A program made the position numbers and the translations under genes. A stretch of 64,000 nucleotides of DNA from Flaccisagitta enflata (taxonomy: Eukaryota; Chaetognatha; Sagittoidea; Aphragmophora), in assembly GCA_965153355.1 (NCBI GenBank), contig OZ231126.1, forward strand, positions 93,930,001 to 93,994,000. Reading direction: 5' to 3'. Position 1 is the stretch's first letter; the number at the start of each line of letters is the position of its first letter. The notes beneath the pieces were generated by a model that did no database searches, was not told the origin of the DNA, and saw only the letters and a program-made list of their open reading frames with translations. Positions 24,098 through 35,937 of the stretch are shown here, piece after piece.

Positions 24098-24342
24098 TTT
24101 TTAGTCGCTGCCTAAGCGACTCTTAACAGGGTGTGTCCCTTGGTCGATAGGTCTGTCTGTCCGTCCGGAACGCGAAAATTTTGATGACGCGAAATCGACT
24201 AAACAACGGATTTCTGACCATCACCGCTCCTGCCTGGCGTCAATACAGCCCCCGCCAACTCATGTACTGCCCCTGCCCACTCGCATTACTGCCCCTGCCC
24301 ACCAGCAGCGACTACGGATTGGCCGTGTATCCGGCCTTGTTG
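24098..24342 (+). mobile_element. Hairpin element (GTCGCT type)
   Basis: AGTCGCTGCCTAAGCGACTC at the 5' end and CCAGCAGCGACTACGGATTG plus GCCGTGTATCCGGCCTTGTT at the 3' end. Both the stem and the distal motif carry the same G-to-T change relative to CGCGACT, another case of matched variation. Confidence 0.83.
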
Positions 24343-24767
24343 TTTGTCTGTCTACTTGCCTGTCTGTCTGATGATCTTGTTTTTTTTTTACTTCACGACA
24401 CCCTCTTGCTTGCCAAAAGGTCTTTATAGTAGGGGGGGTGACCATGTATAAAACCCATTCTATTTACTTGTTATGAAAGTTCAAGCAATTGTGCATTGTT
24501 CAACTTGGGATATTCTATGCCGACGAGATGAACGGTTTTCTTTAAAAGTCTTTTGTGTCCACTGACAAAAGAACAAGCCCGACCGGGCAACGATGCGTCC
24601 GGGCTGTGTCTCAGCGTGTATTGATCATGTGACATATGTATGGAGTGATAAATGGACGAACAGACGGATGAGAAGACTCTCAAAACATGATGGTCGATCA
24701 TTTGTTTCAGTGTAGGATCTCATCGTGGCCAAAAACAGCTGAGAAACGCGGTTTTTGCACAGGCGTA

Positions 24768-24925
24768 ACGGACGGACGGACGGACGGACCGACCGACGGA
24801 CGGACGGACGGACGGACGGACGGACGGACGGACGGACGGACGGACGGACGGACGGACCGACGGACGGACGGACGGACGGACAGACCCTCTTATAGAGATG
24901 CGTTCCTGACGGACGCATCTAAAAA
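24768..24925 (-). mobile_element. Hairpin element (GATGCG type), reverse
   Basis: (ACGG)n 24768-24882 followed by GACCCTCTTATAGAGATGCG and TTCCTGACGGACGCATCTAA. Stem AGATGCG/CGCATCT. The 3' module was not found. Confidence 0.72.
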
Positions 24926-25353
24926 GCTAAACTTAACGACTCATCTTTTAAGAATGACCATATCTGTCACAACTAAATGGGCCGACACTAGACAGAAAAA
25001 AAAGAGGGGAAAAATGTGTAAAACGATACACAAAATTGTACGGTTTTCTGTGTCATTCCAAGAACTTTTTTCTCTTTCGTCTATTGAATTACATCCCGTT
25101 GTGTTTGTAAGCAAAAGAACCGCAATTTGAAGTCTCGTCACTCTGGGAGTCTTGAAAAAAAAAACAACCTAAAAACAAAGAATGACAATTAAGTGTTCAA
25201 GCTTAGTAATGAGGTCGTCTGTCTGATACTTTCTATGCCGGCCGATAACTGGTTAATTGCGAGGGGGATAAATTGTGTATGCATCACGTTTGAGTACTGC
25301 GCGAGGTCGATGGAAGATTAGCGATCTTTTGATCATCAAACAAACGTGACTTA

Positions 25354-25411
25354 TTTTTAGATGTGTCATACTCATTTCTATATGGCCCTCGTTATCATGT
25401 CCGTCTGTCTG

Positions 25412-25446
<35 letters not shown>

Positions 25447-25711
25447 ATCTCTGTCAGTCTGTCTACCTACCTACCCACCTACCTGCTTGTCTGTCTGTCT
25501 GTCTGTCTATCTATCTGTCTGTCTGTCTGCCTGTCTGTCTGCCTGTCTCACGCTTTTTGTGAAAATCGCGAAAACCGTACAAATTCATCACCATTCTTCA
25601 CTCCTCTCAATCATTCATTCATTCATTCATTCGTTCATTCATTCATTCATTCATTCATTCATTCATTCATTCATTCATTCATTCATTCATTCATTCATTC
25701 ATTCATTCAGC
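25354..25711 (+). mobile_element. Probable hairpin element with degenerate hairpin, (TGTC)n and (ATTC)n
   Basis: TTTTTAGATGTGTCATACTC, degenerate stem, then (GTCT)n at 25400-25552, a short spacer with AAAATCGCGAAAA, and (ATTC)n 25612-25711. The order of parts equals that of 18655-18985. Confidence 0.55.
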
Positions 25712-25836
25712 AATGATACATCATTGGCTAGTTCAGAATGGTTTCAAGTTGCCAAAAGGCAAAATATTGCGTTTTCGTAGTTCTTATGATGGCTGGAACA
25801 ACAATACAATATTTGTTATTTTTGCCTCTCCTTTTT

Positions 25837-27098
25837 GGGCAGCGGCCCCAAAGGGCTCGATGACCTATGCTTTCACACCTATGGGGGATTTTCTCCTTCT
25901 TCTTCTCCTTCTTCTCCTCCTACATACCACCCTCTGACTCAGATCCTAGCCTCAAGGCCCAAATCCCAGCCTTGAGGCCCAAATGCCAGCCTTGAGGCCG
26001 AAATCCCGGCCTTAAGGCCCAAATCCTGGTCTTGAGGCCCAAATCCCAGCCCTTAGGCCTAAATCCCAGCCTACAGGCCCAAATCCCCGCCTAGAGGCCC
26101 AAATCTCCGCCTTGAGGCCCTAAGACTGGGATTTAGGCCTCGAGGCTGGGATTTCACAGTGCAATCTGTAGTGATATAAGTCCTGCAGGCGTTTCCCCCT
26201 CACAATCCCTGTTCTCTTAATCATTAAAAGTGAACCGGAGATTACTAAAAGATATCGAAGTCTGATCTTGTGGAATCCCCCAAGAAATCCCCGGGGGATT
26301 CCCCAGGAAATTTCTGGGGAATCCCTGGTTGAATCTAATTTTCTTGTGTGTAACATGAAAATTCTTAACTCTAGCTATTCCTTACTAGGGACCTTGGGGT
26401 TTTTCTCCAGGGGATTTACTGTTTTTAAGAATTTATGATTAACAAGGTCGGATACACGGCTACCCTGGTTGTGTGCGGGTGGGCAGGAGCAGTTCTGGAG
26501 AAGGTCACTGGGTCATCTGGGCAGGAGCCATATGCTCAAGAAGCTCAAAAACGCCGAAAAAGTAAAAAGGGAACTGACCAACCAACCAACCAACCGACCG
26601 ACCGACCGAATGACCGACCAACGTACCGACATAGCGGGGTGTAGAGTCGCGTAGCACGCGACTAAAAATAAGTATACTCAGTGGGGGACATATCCCACTT
26701 AATCCCCAGATTATTTCATCACAAACTTTCAAAGGGGGATGAAGCAGGGGATTTCCAAATTTTAATTTTTTTTTTACTGAGGACATCAGGGATTTTCCCC
26801 GGGGATTTTCAAACTCTTTATTTTTTTTACTGGGGACATCAGGGCTTTCCCCGGGGGACTCATGTCATGTTTTTCTACCATAGATTGCCCTGTGGATTTG
26901 GGCCTCAAGGCCAGGATTTGAGGATTTGAGGCTAGGATCTGAGTCAGAGGGGGGGGGATGGACGGAGGAGAAGAAGAAGAAGGGGGAGAAAATCCCCCAA
27001 ATGTTTGTAAGCATAGGTCATCGACCTCTTTGGGGCCACTGCCCTGCTCCCCCCATCCCCACATCCTACTTGGGCAGGGCCTGGGTACCGCTGACCAT
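25837..27098 (+). mobile_element. Fold-back element of the GGGCAGCGG family, copy 1
   Basis: Starts GGGCAGCGGCCCCAAAGGG after a T run; arms of about 170 bp (CTCAGATCCTAGCCTCAAGG near 25940 and its complement near 26920). It contains a 20-bp minisatellite of GGCCCAAATCCNAGCCTTGA units at 25945-26120 and ends GGGTACCGCTGACCAT about 32 bp before a laminin exon. A hairpin element (26441-26668) is nested in it. Confidence 0.82.
26441..26668 (-). mobile_element. Hairpin element (GTCGCG type), reverse, nested in fold-back copy 1
   Basis: AACAAGGTCGGATACACGGC at the left, (ACCGACCAACCG)n in the middle, GTAGAGTCGCGTAGCACGCG ACTAAAAA at the right. Stem AGTCGCG/CGCGACT with loop TAGCA. Confidence 0.83.
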
Positions 27099-27130
27099 CT
27101 TAACGCTTTTGCGACTATTCCACTCTCCAG

Positions 27131-27293
27131 ATGTAAAGCTGGCTATTGGAACCGTAACGTGAACAACCCGGAAGGATGCGAACGATGCGGGTGCAACACT
27201 CTCGGCACCCTCAACAACCGAGGATGCGACGAAATCACCGGCGAATGCACCTGCAAGAAGTACGTCATCGGCAGAAGCTGCGATCAATGCCAG
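27131..27293 (+). CDS. lamb1: Laminin beta, LE3-LE4 exon
   Basis: Encodes CKAGYWNRNVNNPEGCERCG, CNTLGTLNNRGCDEITGECT and CKKYVIGRSCDQCQ: the end of LE3 and most of LE4. Acceptor CCACTCTCCAG, donor CAG|GTTAGT, phase 2 in, phase 0 out. A fold-back transposable element ends about 30 bp upstream of the acceptor, so the presumptive branch point lies in transposon sequence. Confidence 0.96.
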
Positions 27294-28009
27294 GTTAGTG
27301 CCATTTCAAGGAAGACTAAAGGGCAGGGGTGTATATTATTGAGTCGCTTTTGATTTTTTTCCCCCTGCCTTCGATTTTCTTCCCCTCGACGCGTCGCGTC
27401 TCGTTTTTAGGTGCGCCATAGCACCTCTATAAGAGGCTCTGTCTGTTGGTTGGTCGGTCGGTTGGTTGGTTGGTTGGTTGGTCGGTCACGTCACGCTCGA
27501 GTTGAAAATCTCTGAAAAATGATTCAGAAAAAACGCTAGAGCCATTTCCTCATGACTGTCATTCATTCATTCATTCATTCATTCATTCATTCATTCATTC
27601 ATTCATTCATTCATTCATTCATTCATCATATTTTTCTAATGTTAAGTCACTTCAGAACTCATTTTTTTTATATATCATGTTACTCATCATTCATTCATTC
27701 ATTCATTCATTCATTCATTCATTCATTCGTTCATTCATTCATTTATTCAATTATTCATTCATTCATTCATTCATTCATTCATCCATCCATTCATTCATTC
27801 ATTTCATTCATCATATTTTTCTACGGTTAAGTCACTTCACAACTCATCTTTTTCATATATCATGTTACTCATCATTCATTCATTCATTCATTCATTCATT
27901 CATTCATTCATTCATTCATGCATTCATGCATTCATGCATTCATTCATTCATTCATTCATTCCTTCATTCATTTCATTCATCATATTTTTCTACGGTTAAG
28001 TCACTTCAG

Positions 28010-31000
28010 TAGGGCATCCCAGAAAGGCTGGTTCTGAAGGCTACTCCAAAAAATTATCAAAACCTCTCTTTCATTGGGACCATCGACATCCTCTAGGACC
28101 AAAACAATTGTTGTTCTATGATTATTTTGAGAAATGTGCAGCGGGTGCCCTTTAGTAGATTGCTTGTTACAGAGCCGAAAAACGCAAAAAATCGCAAAAA
28201 ACGCCAAAAATGTTTTTTTTTCACCTTATCTTGATACTAATTACCCAAGTCCTACAGTAGTAAAACTATCTAATTCAGCTTCTACAATATATAAACTTGC
28301 AAGGACAACAAGAAATCTAGTTCTGTGTGTCAGAAACCCTTGATTACATCATTATTGGCGCAGCTAAGAAGTGCAAAAAACACAAAAAAACAAAAAAATT
28401 GAGATTGTTCATCTTGTTTTCTTTGCTATTCCTTGAAAAATTGGTAAAAATCCTTGGGCTGGTCTTGTTTAAAAGATATTAGGTAGTAGAACATAAGATA
28501 AGGAGAAGTAGCTGAAAGGGGTCCCAGTGGGGTCCTCTGGGGGTCCTCAAAGGACCCCAAATGACCAAAATAGCTGAAAATGGCTGAAAAATGAGGGGTT
28601 TTAGAGTTGTTTCTTCTCAAATGTTATTGGGGAGGACAATTTATGTTAAGATACTGTCACCTGGTTTGGAGCAACAAAAGAAAAGGTCAGGGGCCCCTCA
28701 GGGACTTATTCAAGGGGCCCCTAGACACTCCAAAAGGCTTGAAACGGGCAAAAATGACCAAAATTTAAGCATTTTTATCAATTTTTTGCCATCTTTGACA
28801 ATGAAGGGCCTAGTTATCTGTTTAGCTCTCTCACCAGTGCAGCAGAACTAGATAAGAAGGCTGAAGATCCCTGATGGGCCCATCCAGAGGATCTAAAGGA
28901 CCCATAATAGCCAAAAATGAGCAAATCATGACATTTTTACACTGTTCTTCTTTGATACATTGTTGGACTGCACCTGTTTACTGTTCATTGGATGAATGAT
29001 TGATTGATTGATTGAATGATTGATTGTTAGATTGATTCATATGTCATATATCATACCTCAATTATCATACATCATACATAATAATATACCTAGTAAAAGG
29101 ATAGGTTTTTAAGGTGCTGCTCATGCTTTAATGATCATTGTTTAATCATCATTGTTTTTGGCTTTGTGTCTTGTTTTTGTTTTTCTTTTTTTTTTCTTTT
29201 TTTTTTCTAATGAATCAAGGGAGGGGGAGAATAACATTAAAGGTTTTGAAGCAATTTCAATACTCTCAAACTGACTCAATGTCTAGTCCTCAGGGATTTT
29301 TCCATCCCAGCCATCATTGCTCCATATTCCAGCGCCAAAAACAAGGCCCATGAACTTTTTTTTAGAAATAAAGCCTGAATCTTTGATCTCTTCCCAGGAT
29401 GCAGTCTCATGGACAACATCAGTGTATGATGAGACTTGATTTTTTCAAAATCTACCAGTTCCCCATGGTAGAAAAGTGAGGGTAGCCATGCCTCCTAAGA
29501 GCAAAGATCTTCTTCATTAATTGCCAAGCTGGAAGAGAAATAACTTTGGAGTGTCATTTCGATTTGAAATGGTGATCTCAATGTAAGACTCTTTCTGTCA
29601 AAGATATGTTGCCAGATCAGATACTGAGGCAATGCCATCATATGGGGCGTAAGCGATGCCTGAAGCGGTAAAGCTTTACCAAGCTCTGACTCAGCATGAT
29701 CAGATTATCTATCAGCTCTTGACCAGGTACTTATGCAGATGCAACACTAAATTTGCAACAAAAGTGATGCCATGGGGTCAACCATGCCATTGCCATTGAT
29801 TGATATCTGAACCAGCCTGCTACACAAACAAAATACAAATACTAAAACAAAGCAGTAGTGATATGTGTTCAGCAATACCCACTGCCCTTCTTTGTATGAT
29901 TGTATTTGGGAATGAGTGGGAGCAGGGCACAGCTCCAAAGGGGTCAGTACACAGGGGGTGATAAAAGGCTTCAAAAAGCTTGGGAGGGCTGATTGGGGCT
30001 AAAAAGACAAAATTTGAGGTCCAAGACAGTTGATTTCATCAAAAGGAAGGCTGATTTGAGGCCTAAAAGAGCCCTGGTAAAACTGATTTAAGGCCTGAGA
30101 GGATTTAATTGAGGTCAGACGAGGCTAATTTGACGCCCAAAACAGTTGATTTCATGGCTCAAAACACTAATTTGGTGCCTGAAAGAGTTGATCAGCAGAG
30201 GCTGAAGGCTAAAGGCTAAAAAGAGGGAGGGATGCACAAAGCCAAAGGGATAGACGGACAGACAGATGAATGAACATAAGTCTTTCTGTGTTCTTCTATT
30301 GTACATCAAATTGTACAATGTCAAGTAGCAAGTCTTGATCTTTACAGCAAGAGCTGCAGCAGCTTATAAATCAATTAATTTTCATATCTATCATATTGTG
30401 TATGACAAGTGGGAAAATATTCCTCTTTATACTCAAACGGAAAAAAATTTTAGATACAGTTAGTTATAAGATATAGGAGATAATAAATCAATTATCCAAC
30501 AAACAGTGGGCAAACAATCTATGAAAGATGAATTACATTAAAAATGTCAAGATTTGGTCACTTTTGGCTATCACGGGTCCCACACAGCGTTTGTATGGGT
30601 TCAACAGGGGTCTTCAGCTTTCACTTTTATTCTTATCTAGTTCTGCTGCACTGATGAGGGAAGCTAAACAGATAACTAGGTCCTTCATCGTCAAAACTGC
30701 TTAAATTTTGGCTATTTTTCTCGTTTTAAGCCTTTTGGAGCATCTAGGGGCCCCTTGAATGGGTTCCTGAGGGGCCCCTGACCTTTTCTTTTGATGTTTT
30801 ACACCAGATGACAGTATCTATACATGGAATTTCCCTCCCCAACAACATTTGAGAAGAAACAACTCCAAAACTCCCATTTTTTGGGCTATATTCAGCTGTT
30901 TAGGTTATTTGGGGGCCCTTTGAGGAACCCAGGAGGGCCCCACAGACATATGAATCAATCTAACAATCAATCATTCAATAAATCAATCAATCATCCATCC

Positions 31001-32534
31001 AATGAACAGTAAATAGGTGCAGTCCAACAATGTATCAAAGAAAAATAGTGTAAAAATGTCAAGATTTGGTCATTTTTGGCTATTATGAGTCCTTTAGGTC
31101 CTCTGGATGGGCCCATCAGGGGTCTTCAGCCTTCTTATCTAGTTCTGCTGCACTGATGAGGGAAGCTAAACAGATGACTAGGCCCTTCATTGTCAAAGAT
31201 GGCAAAAAAATTGATAAGAATGCTTAAATTTTGGTCATTTTTGCCCGTTTTAAGCCTTTAGGAGCATCTAGGGGCCCCTTGAATGGGCCCTTGAGGGACC
31301 CCTGACCTTTTTTTTTGTTGCTCCAAACCAGGTGACAGTATCTTAACATAAAATTGTCCTCCCCAATAACATTTGAGAAGAAACAACTCCAAAACCCCTC
31401 ATTTTTTGGGCAGCGGCCCCAAAGGGCCGATGTCCTGTAGAACACAGGGGGGAATTTCCATACGTCCGTCCGTCCGTCCGTCCGTCCGTCCCCCCCCCCC
31501 CCGTTGGCCTCAAATTTGCCCTCCCAGCCCTCAAATTTGCCCTCCCAGCCCTCAAATTTGCCCTCCCAGCCCTCAATTTAGCCCCCCAGGCCTCAAATCA
31601 GCTTTCCAGGCTTCTGATCAGCCCCCCACCTCAAATCTGCCTTCCAGACCCTCAAATCTGCCTTCCAGACCCTCAATTAGCCCTCCAAGCATAAAATCAG
31701 CCCTCCATGGCTTAAATTTGCCCTCCAAACCTCAAATTGGCTCTCCAAGCCTTAATTATGCCCTCCAGCCTTCAAATATGCCTTCAGCGGCCTAAATCAG
31801 ACATCTAGGCCTGAAATATGCCCCCTCAGGACGTATGGAAATTCCCCCCTGTGCTCTACAGGACATCGGCCCTTTGGGGCCGCTGCCCTGCTCTCACTCC
31901 ACTTCTTCACTGGATCACTCCCAGCAGGGCATCGGGTACCGCTGACCATGTGCGATCCTTGGATGACTAGTTAGTCATTTTCAGCTATTTTGGTCATTTG
32001 GGGGCCCTTTGAGGACCCCCAGAGGACCCCACAGGGACCCCTATCAGCTACTTCTCCTTATTTTATGTTCTACTACTTAATATCTTTCAAACAAGACCAG
32101 CCCCAAGGATTTTTACCAATTTGTCAAGGAATAGCAAAGAAAACAAGATGAACAATCTCAAATTTTGCATTGTTTTTGGTAGCGCTTTGCACCCCCAAAA
32201 AGTGGGGAACTAAAAGTGCTCCTTGGTAGAGGGAAATGGGAAATATGGCCCAAACTTTTTTTTTTCTCAAAGTAGACATAAAAAGTAAACTTTTCACAAA
32301 AGCAAATTTTTCTATGACCAAAAACAATTTTTTCACCCCCATCTATTTTTGGCGTTTATTGCGATTTTCGCATTTTTCGGTTCCTTAGCCAGCAATCTAT
32401 ATGAGAGCTCCCGTGGCACATTTTTCGAAAAAATCATAAAACAACAGTCATTTTGGTCAAAGAGGATGTCGATGGTAAGTTTTAAACAGAGATTTTAGAC
32501 TTTTATGATATTGCATCCTATCTGGGATGTCCTA
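28010..32534. mobile_element. 4.5 kb fold-back element with 1 kb arms
   Basis: Termini TAGGGCATCCCAGA at 28010 and complement TCTGGGATGTCCTA ending 32534; direct repeat ACTTCAG at 28003-28009 and 32535-32541. The left arm 28010-29045 pairs with 30955-32534, apart from a nested 0.54 kb element at 31408-31949. A second partial copy of the right-arm sequence lies at 30540-30950. Centre 29060-30540 has no recognisable gene. The 7-bp (or imperfect 8-bp) duplication and TAGGG start recall hAT-type elements (inference). Confidence 0.78.
31408..31949 (+). mobile_element. Fold-back element of the GGGCAGCGG family, copy 2
   Basis: Left arm GGGCAGCGGCCCCAAAGGGC to GGAATTTCCATACGTCC, right arm its complement (31830-31890), then a 60-bp tail ending GGGTACCGCTGACCAT. 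Interior: (CGTC)n, C run, and a 20-23 bp minisatellite CCCTCAAATTTGCCCTCCCAG. Nested in the right arm of the 4.5 kb fold-back. Confidence 0.85.
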
Positions 32535-33019
32535 ACTTCAGAACTCATCTTTTTTTATATCATGTTACTCATCATTCATTCATTCATTCATTCATTTATT
32601 CATTCATTCATTCATTCATTTCATTCATTCCATTCATTCATTCATCATATTTTTCTATGGTTAAGTCACTTCAAAACTCATTTTTTTCATAGATCATGTT
32701 ACTATTCATTCATTTATTCATTCATTCATTCATAAATTCATTCATTCATTCATTCATTCATTCATTCATTCATTCATTTTATTCATTTCATTCATCATTA
32801 AATTTTTAGGTGCACCATAGCACCTCTATATCTGTTGGTTGGTCGGTCGGTCACGCTAGAGTTGAAAATCTCGAAAAGAAGCAAAAATCACTGGAAATGA
32901 ATCAGAAATATGCTAGGATGATTTTTAGATGCGCCATAGCACCTCTATAAGAAGCTCTGTCCGTCCGTCCATCCGTCGGTCACGCTCGAATGAAAAATCG
33001 CTAAAAATATGATATACAA

Positions 33020-33470
33020 TCAGTTACGGTTAGGTCTGATAGAGCTGGGGATAGGTCGGATAGGTCTGGTGTTAGGTCGGATAGGTCTTGGGATAGGTCT
33101 GATAGAGCTGGGGATAGGTCTGATAGAGCTGGTGATAGGTCTGATAGAGCTCGGGATAAGTCTGATAGAGCTCGGGAAAGGTCTGATAGAGCTCGGGATA
33201 GGCCTGATAGAGCTCGGGATAGGTCTGATAGAGCTAGGAATGGTCTGATAGAGCTAGAGATAGGTCTGATGGAGCCAGGGATAGCTATGGATTAATAACG
33301 CCCGGTGGGATAGGTCTGATAGACCTAGGGGTAGGTCTGATGGAGCCAGGGATAGCTATGGATTAATAACGCCCGGCGGAATAGGTCTGATAGAGCTAGG
33401 AATGGTCTGATAGAGCTAGGGATAGGTCTGATGGAGCTAGGGATAGCTATGAATTAATACCGCTCGGCGC
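33020..33470. repeat. 20-bp minisatellite GATAGAGCTNGGGATAGGTCT
   Basis: About 20 units with higher-order variation (a longer unit with GCTATGGATTAATAACGCCC G occurs three times near the 3' end). Internal part of a hairpin element. Confidence 0.85.
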
Positions 33471-33779
33471 ACCGTCTTGGCCCGTGTATCCGGCATTGTT
33501 ATATCTATGATTTTCTACCCCACATAGCAATAAAACTATGTAGTTAAGGTTTAAATAGTGTTAAATTGTGTTTAACTAATTGTGTATTATGATTTGGTAC
33601 TGTCAAAAGTTATATTTTCCCCAAATTTCCTTTTTTTCTCTTTTTCCCCCTTTGATTTCCTTCCCCATCTCCAGACCCTTTGATTTCCCCCCCACAGGGG
33701 GTCGGCGGGAAACTCAATAATATACAGGCCTGCTAAAGGGAATACAATTCTGATCGGACACTTTTATGGGATTGTGGTA

Positions 33780-33953
33780 GAGTTAAACCCCACAATAACG
33801 GATTTCAATGGGCCAATAAATGTTATTCACTATGGGCGGATTTTCATTATTGCTAGTATAAAAATTCAAAGAAAATTTGAAGGGACTAGGTTTATAAGTC
33901 CGTTATAGGCGGATTTTTGTTACACTTGGGTCTGTTATGGCGGGGTGTAAACG
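33780..33953. mobile_element. MITE with CAGTTGAACCCCGC-type termini, diverged copy
   Basis: TA-flanked; left end GAGTTAAACCCCACAATAAC, right end complementary (GGCGGGGTGTAAACG), with internal GGCGGATTTT. Same family as the copies at 40985 and 53349. Confidence 0.65.
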
Positions 33954-34109
33954 TACTTGTTCAGAGAAAAAGAAACATTCCATATTTTTTAGGTATGGTT
34001 GTAGTGAGGGATATTGTTCCACCTGTAAAACAGTCAACTATATTAACTATCGAGTAGCTAATGTAAAAGTTGAAAATTATTACCATGCCATTTTTCTATT
34101 CTTCCCCAG

Positions 34110-34170
34110 CCGGAATTTTATGGACTCAGCGACAGCGAAGAAGGTTGCAAACCATGTGAATGTGATCCAG
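34110..34170 (+). CDS. lamb1: Laminin beta, LE4-LE5 small exon
   Basis: 61-bp exon, PEFYGLSDSEEGCKPCECDP, matching the LE4/LE5 boundary of beta chains. Acceptor CTTCCCCAG, donor CCAG|GTTAGC, phase 0 in, phase 1 out. The following 310-bp intron is largely (AATG)n. Confidence 0.93.
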
Positions 34171-34179
34171 GTTAGCTGA

Positions 34180-34400
34180 ATGAATAAAATTAATGAATGA
34201 TTGAATGAATGAATGAATGATTGAATGAATGAATGAATGAATGAAAGAATGAATGAATGAATGAATGAATGAATGAATGAATGAGGGATGAACTGACGAA
34301 TGAAGGTATGAATGAACGGACGAATAAATAAATGAATAAATGAATGAGATGATAAATGAATCAATCAATCAATCGAATGAATGAATGAAAGAATGATTGG
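34180..34400. repeat. (GAAT)n filling a 310-bp laminin intron
   Basis: Begins within 10 bp of the donor at 34171 and extends almost to 34405. Confidence 0.93.
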
Positions 34401-34480
34401 ACGAATGTTCCAAGTTTTGATTACACCCATCAAGCCCATCTTATTCATTAAAAATCCATCCCCTCATTTGTAACCATCAG

Positions 34481-34611
34481 GCGGTTCATACGACAATCAA
34501 TGCGACCCTGTAAATGGACAATGCAGATGTCGTCCGCATATGAACGGACGCGCCTGCGCCAGGCCTGAATCCGGCTTCTACTGCGTGCTCTTGGACCATT
34601 ACAAATATGAG
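34481..34611 (+). CDS. lamb1: Laminin beta, LE5 and start of LF domain
   Basis: Encodes GGSYDNQCDPVNGQCRCRPH, MNGRACARPESGFY and LLDHYKYE. It completes LE5 and begins the globular LF domain (domain IV of beta chains). Acceptor ACCATCAG, donor GAG|GTATGA, phase 1 in, phase 0 out. The intron after it carries the LINE. Confidence 0.94.
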
Positions 34612-34989
34612 GTATGATGACCACAATGACGATGACGATGACGATGATGATGACGATGAAGATGACAATTACGCCCTGGTACCGCAGCATTTTCGATGTG
34701 GGGCGATCCCAGATGATTCGGGGGCAAACCGCGGCCGAACCTCATCCCCGAGCCACTCCCCTTTTTCCCAACGGCGCCGACATCGTCCGGCGTGACGGCG
34801 TCGATCCCCAGCCGGTTTAAACTCTTCGACGAAACCATCGCCTTCCTCCTCCTCCTCCTCCTCCTCCTTTGCGGCGACGTCCATCCTCATCCCGGTCCTC
34901 CTCGTCCTCGTCCCACTCCACCGCAGCAAAACCCTCCGCGCGTGTAACTGTAATGGCCTCGGTACTTCTAATAGTCGCATAAGCGTCAG

Positions 34990-35646
34990 ATGGTCAGCGG
35001 TACCCATTGCCCCTTAGTTAGTGAATGTTAGATGTGAAGGTGAGAGGGGCAGCGGTCCTGAAGGAGCCGATGACCTATGCTTGGCTAGAAATTGAGTATC
35101 GAGGCGGGATTTTAGGATTTTAGGATTTTAGGAAGGGATGGGAGCCATGAGGTTGCAATAGGAGCCATGATGCCGGGAATGGAGCCTCGGAACTGGGGTT
35201 CGAACCTTGAGGTTGCAATTGGAGCCATGATGCAGGGAATGGAGCCTCAGAGCTGGGGTTGGAGCCTTGAGGCTGGGATTGGAGCCCCGACGCTGGTATT
35301 GGGGCCTTGGGGCTGGGATTGGAGCCTCGAGGCTGCAATTGGAGTCTCAAGGGTGGAATTGGAGTCTCAAGGCTGGAATTGGAGCCTAGTGGCTGGGATT
35401 GGAGCCTCAAGTCTGGAATTGGAGCCTCGAGGCTGGGATTGAAGCCTGGAGGCTGAGATTGGAGCCTGGAGGCTGGGATTGGAGCCTGGAGGCTGGGATT
35501 GGTGCCATGACACTGAGAATGGAGCCTTGAGGCTTAGATATGAGGCCTAAGGCTGGGATTTGAGCTGGAGGTTGAATTAGGCTTTGAAGTCAGGGGGGGG
35601 CGGAGAAGAAGGAGGAGAAGGAGAAGGAGAAAGTTTCCCATATGTG
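34990..35646 (-). mobile_element. Fold-back element of the GGGCAGCGG family, copy 3, inside the LINE endonuclease
   Basis: In reverse orientation: begins ATGGTCAGCGGTACCC (complement of the conserved family end), then GGGGCAGCGG and GCCGATGACCTATGC, a degenerate 22-bp minisatellite of GGAGCCTNGAGGCTGGGATT units (35110-35580), and a GA-rich arm. The second outer arm is truncated. It splits the LINE endonuclease, so it is younger than that LINE copy. Confidence 0.75.
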
Positions 35647-35937
35647 TGCTCAAAAACGAACTTGAAGCCTATCTACACGAGGAAAATATCAAGGTCGCGT
35701 GTTTACAGGAGACAAACCTTAAATCCACTACTTCCGTCTCTTTCCGGAACTATGCGTTCACCCGCCGTGACCACCCGACTGCTGACGGGGGTGGCGGTGT
35801 TGGCATTCTTGTTCACCTGGATATTGAATTTTCTCCCATCGACGTTTCAGTACTTGAATCTAACGACAACAAACTGGAAATCGTCGCGGTTAAAATCCAC
35901 CTCCGTAGTCAATAGTTATCCTCTACTGCGTCTACAT

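Larger units (their letters stand above)
27404..33500 (+). mobile_element. Composite: hairpin elements (GTGC type) around (ATTC)n macrosatellite and the 4.5 kb fold-back
   Basis: 5' hairpin AGGTGCGCCATAGCACCTCT at 27409, (GGTT/GGTC)n, then about 180-bp units made of (ATTC)n plus CATATTTTTCTACGGTTAAG and ATCATGTTACTCATC (27550-28009, resuming 32535-32790). The fold-back 28010-32534 interrupts a unit. Two further 5' modules at 32806 and 32928 (AGGTGCACCATAGCACCTCT, AGATGCGCCATAGCACCTCT) lead to a 20-bp GATAGAGCT-type minisatellite and a 3' module CCCGTGTATCCGGCATTGTT. Confidence 0.7.

Noticed and set aside
35646-35915. 89-codon frame as an independent gene
   Set aside because: It is the middle of the LINE endonuclease (KVACLQETNL, GGGGVGILVH).
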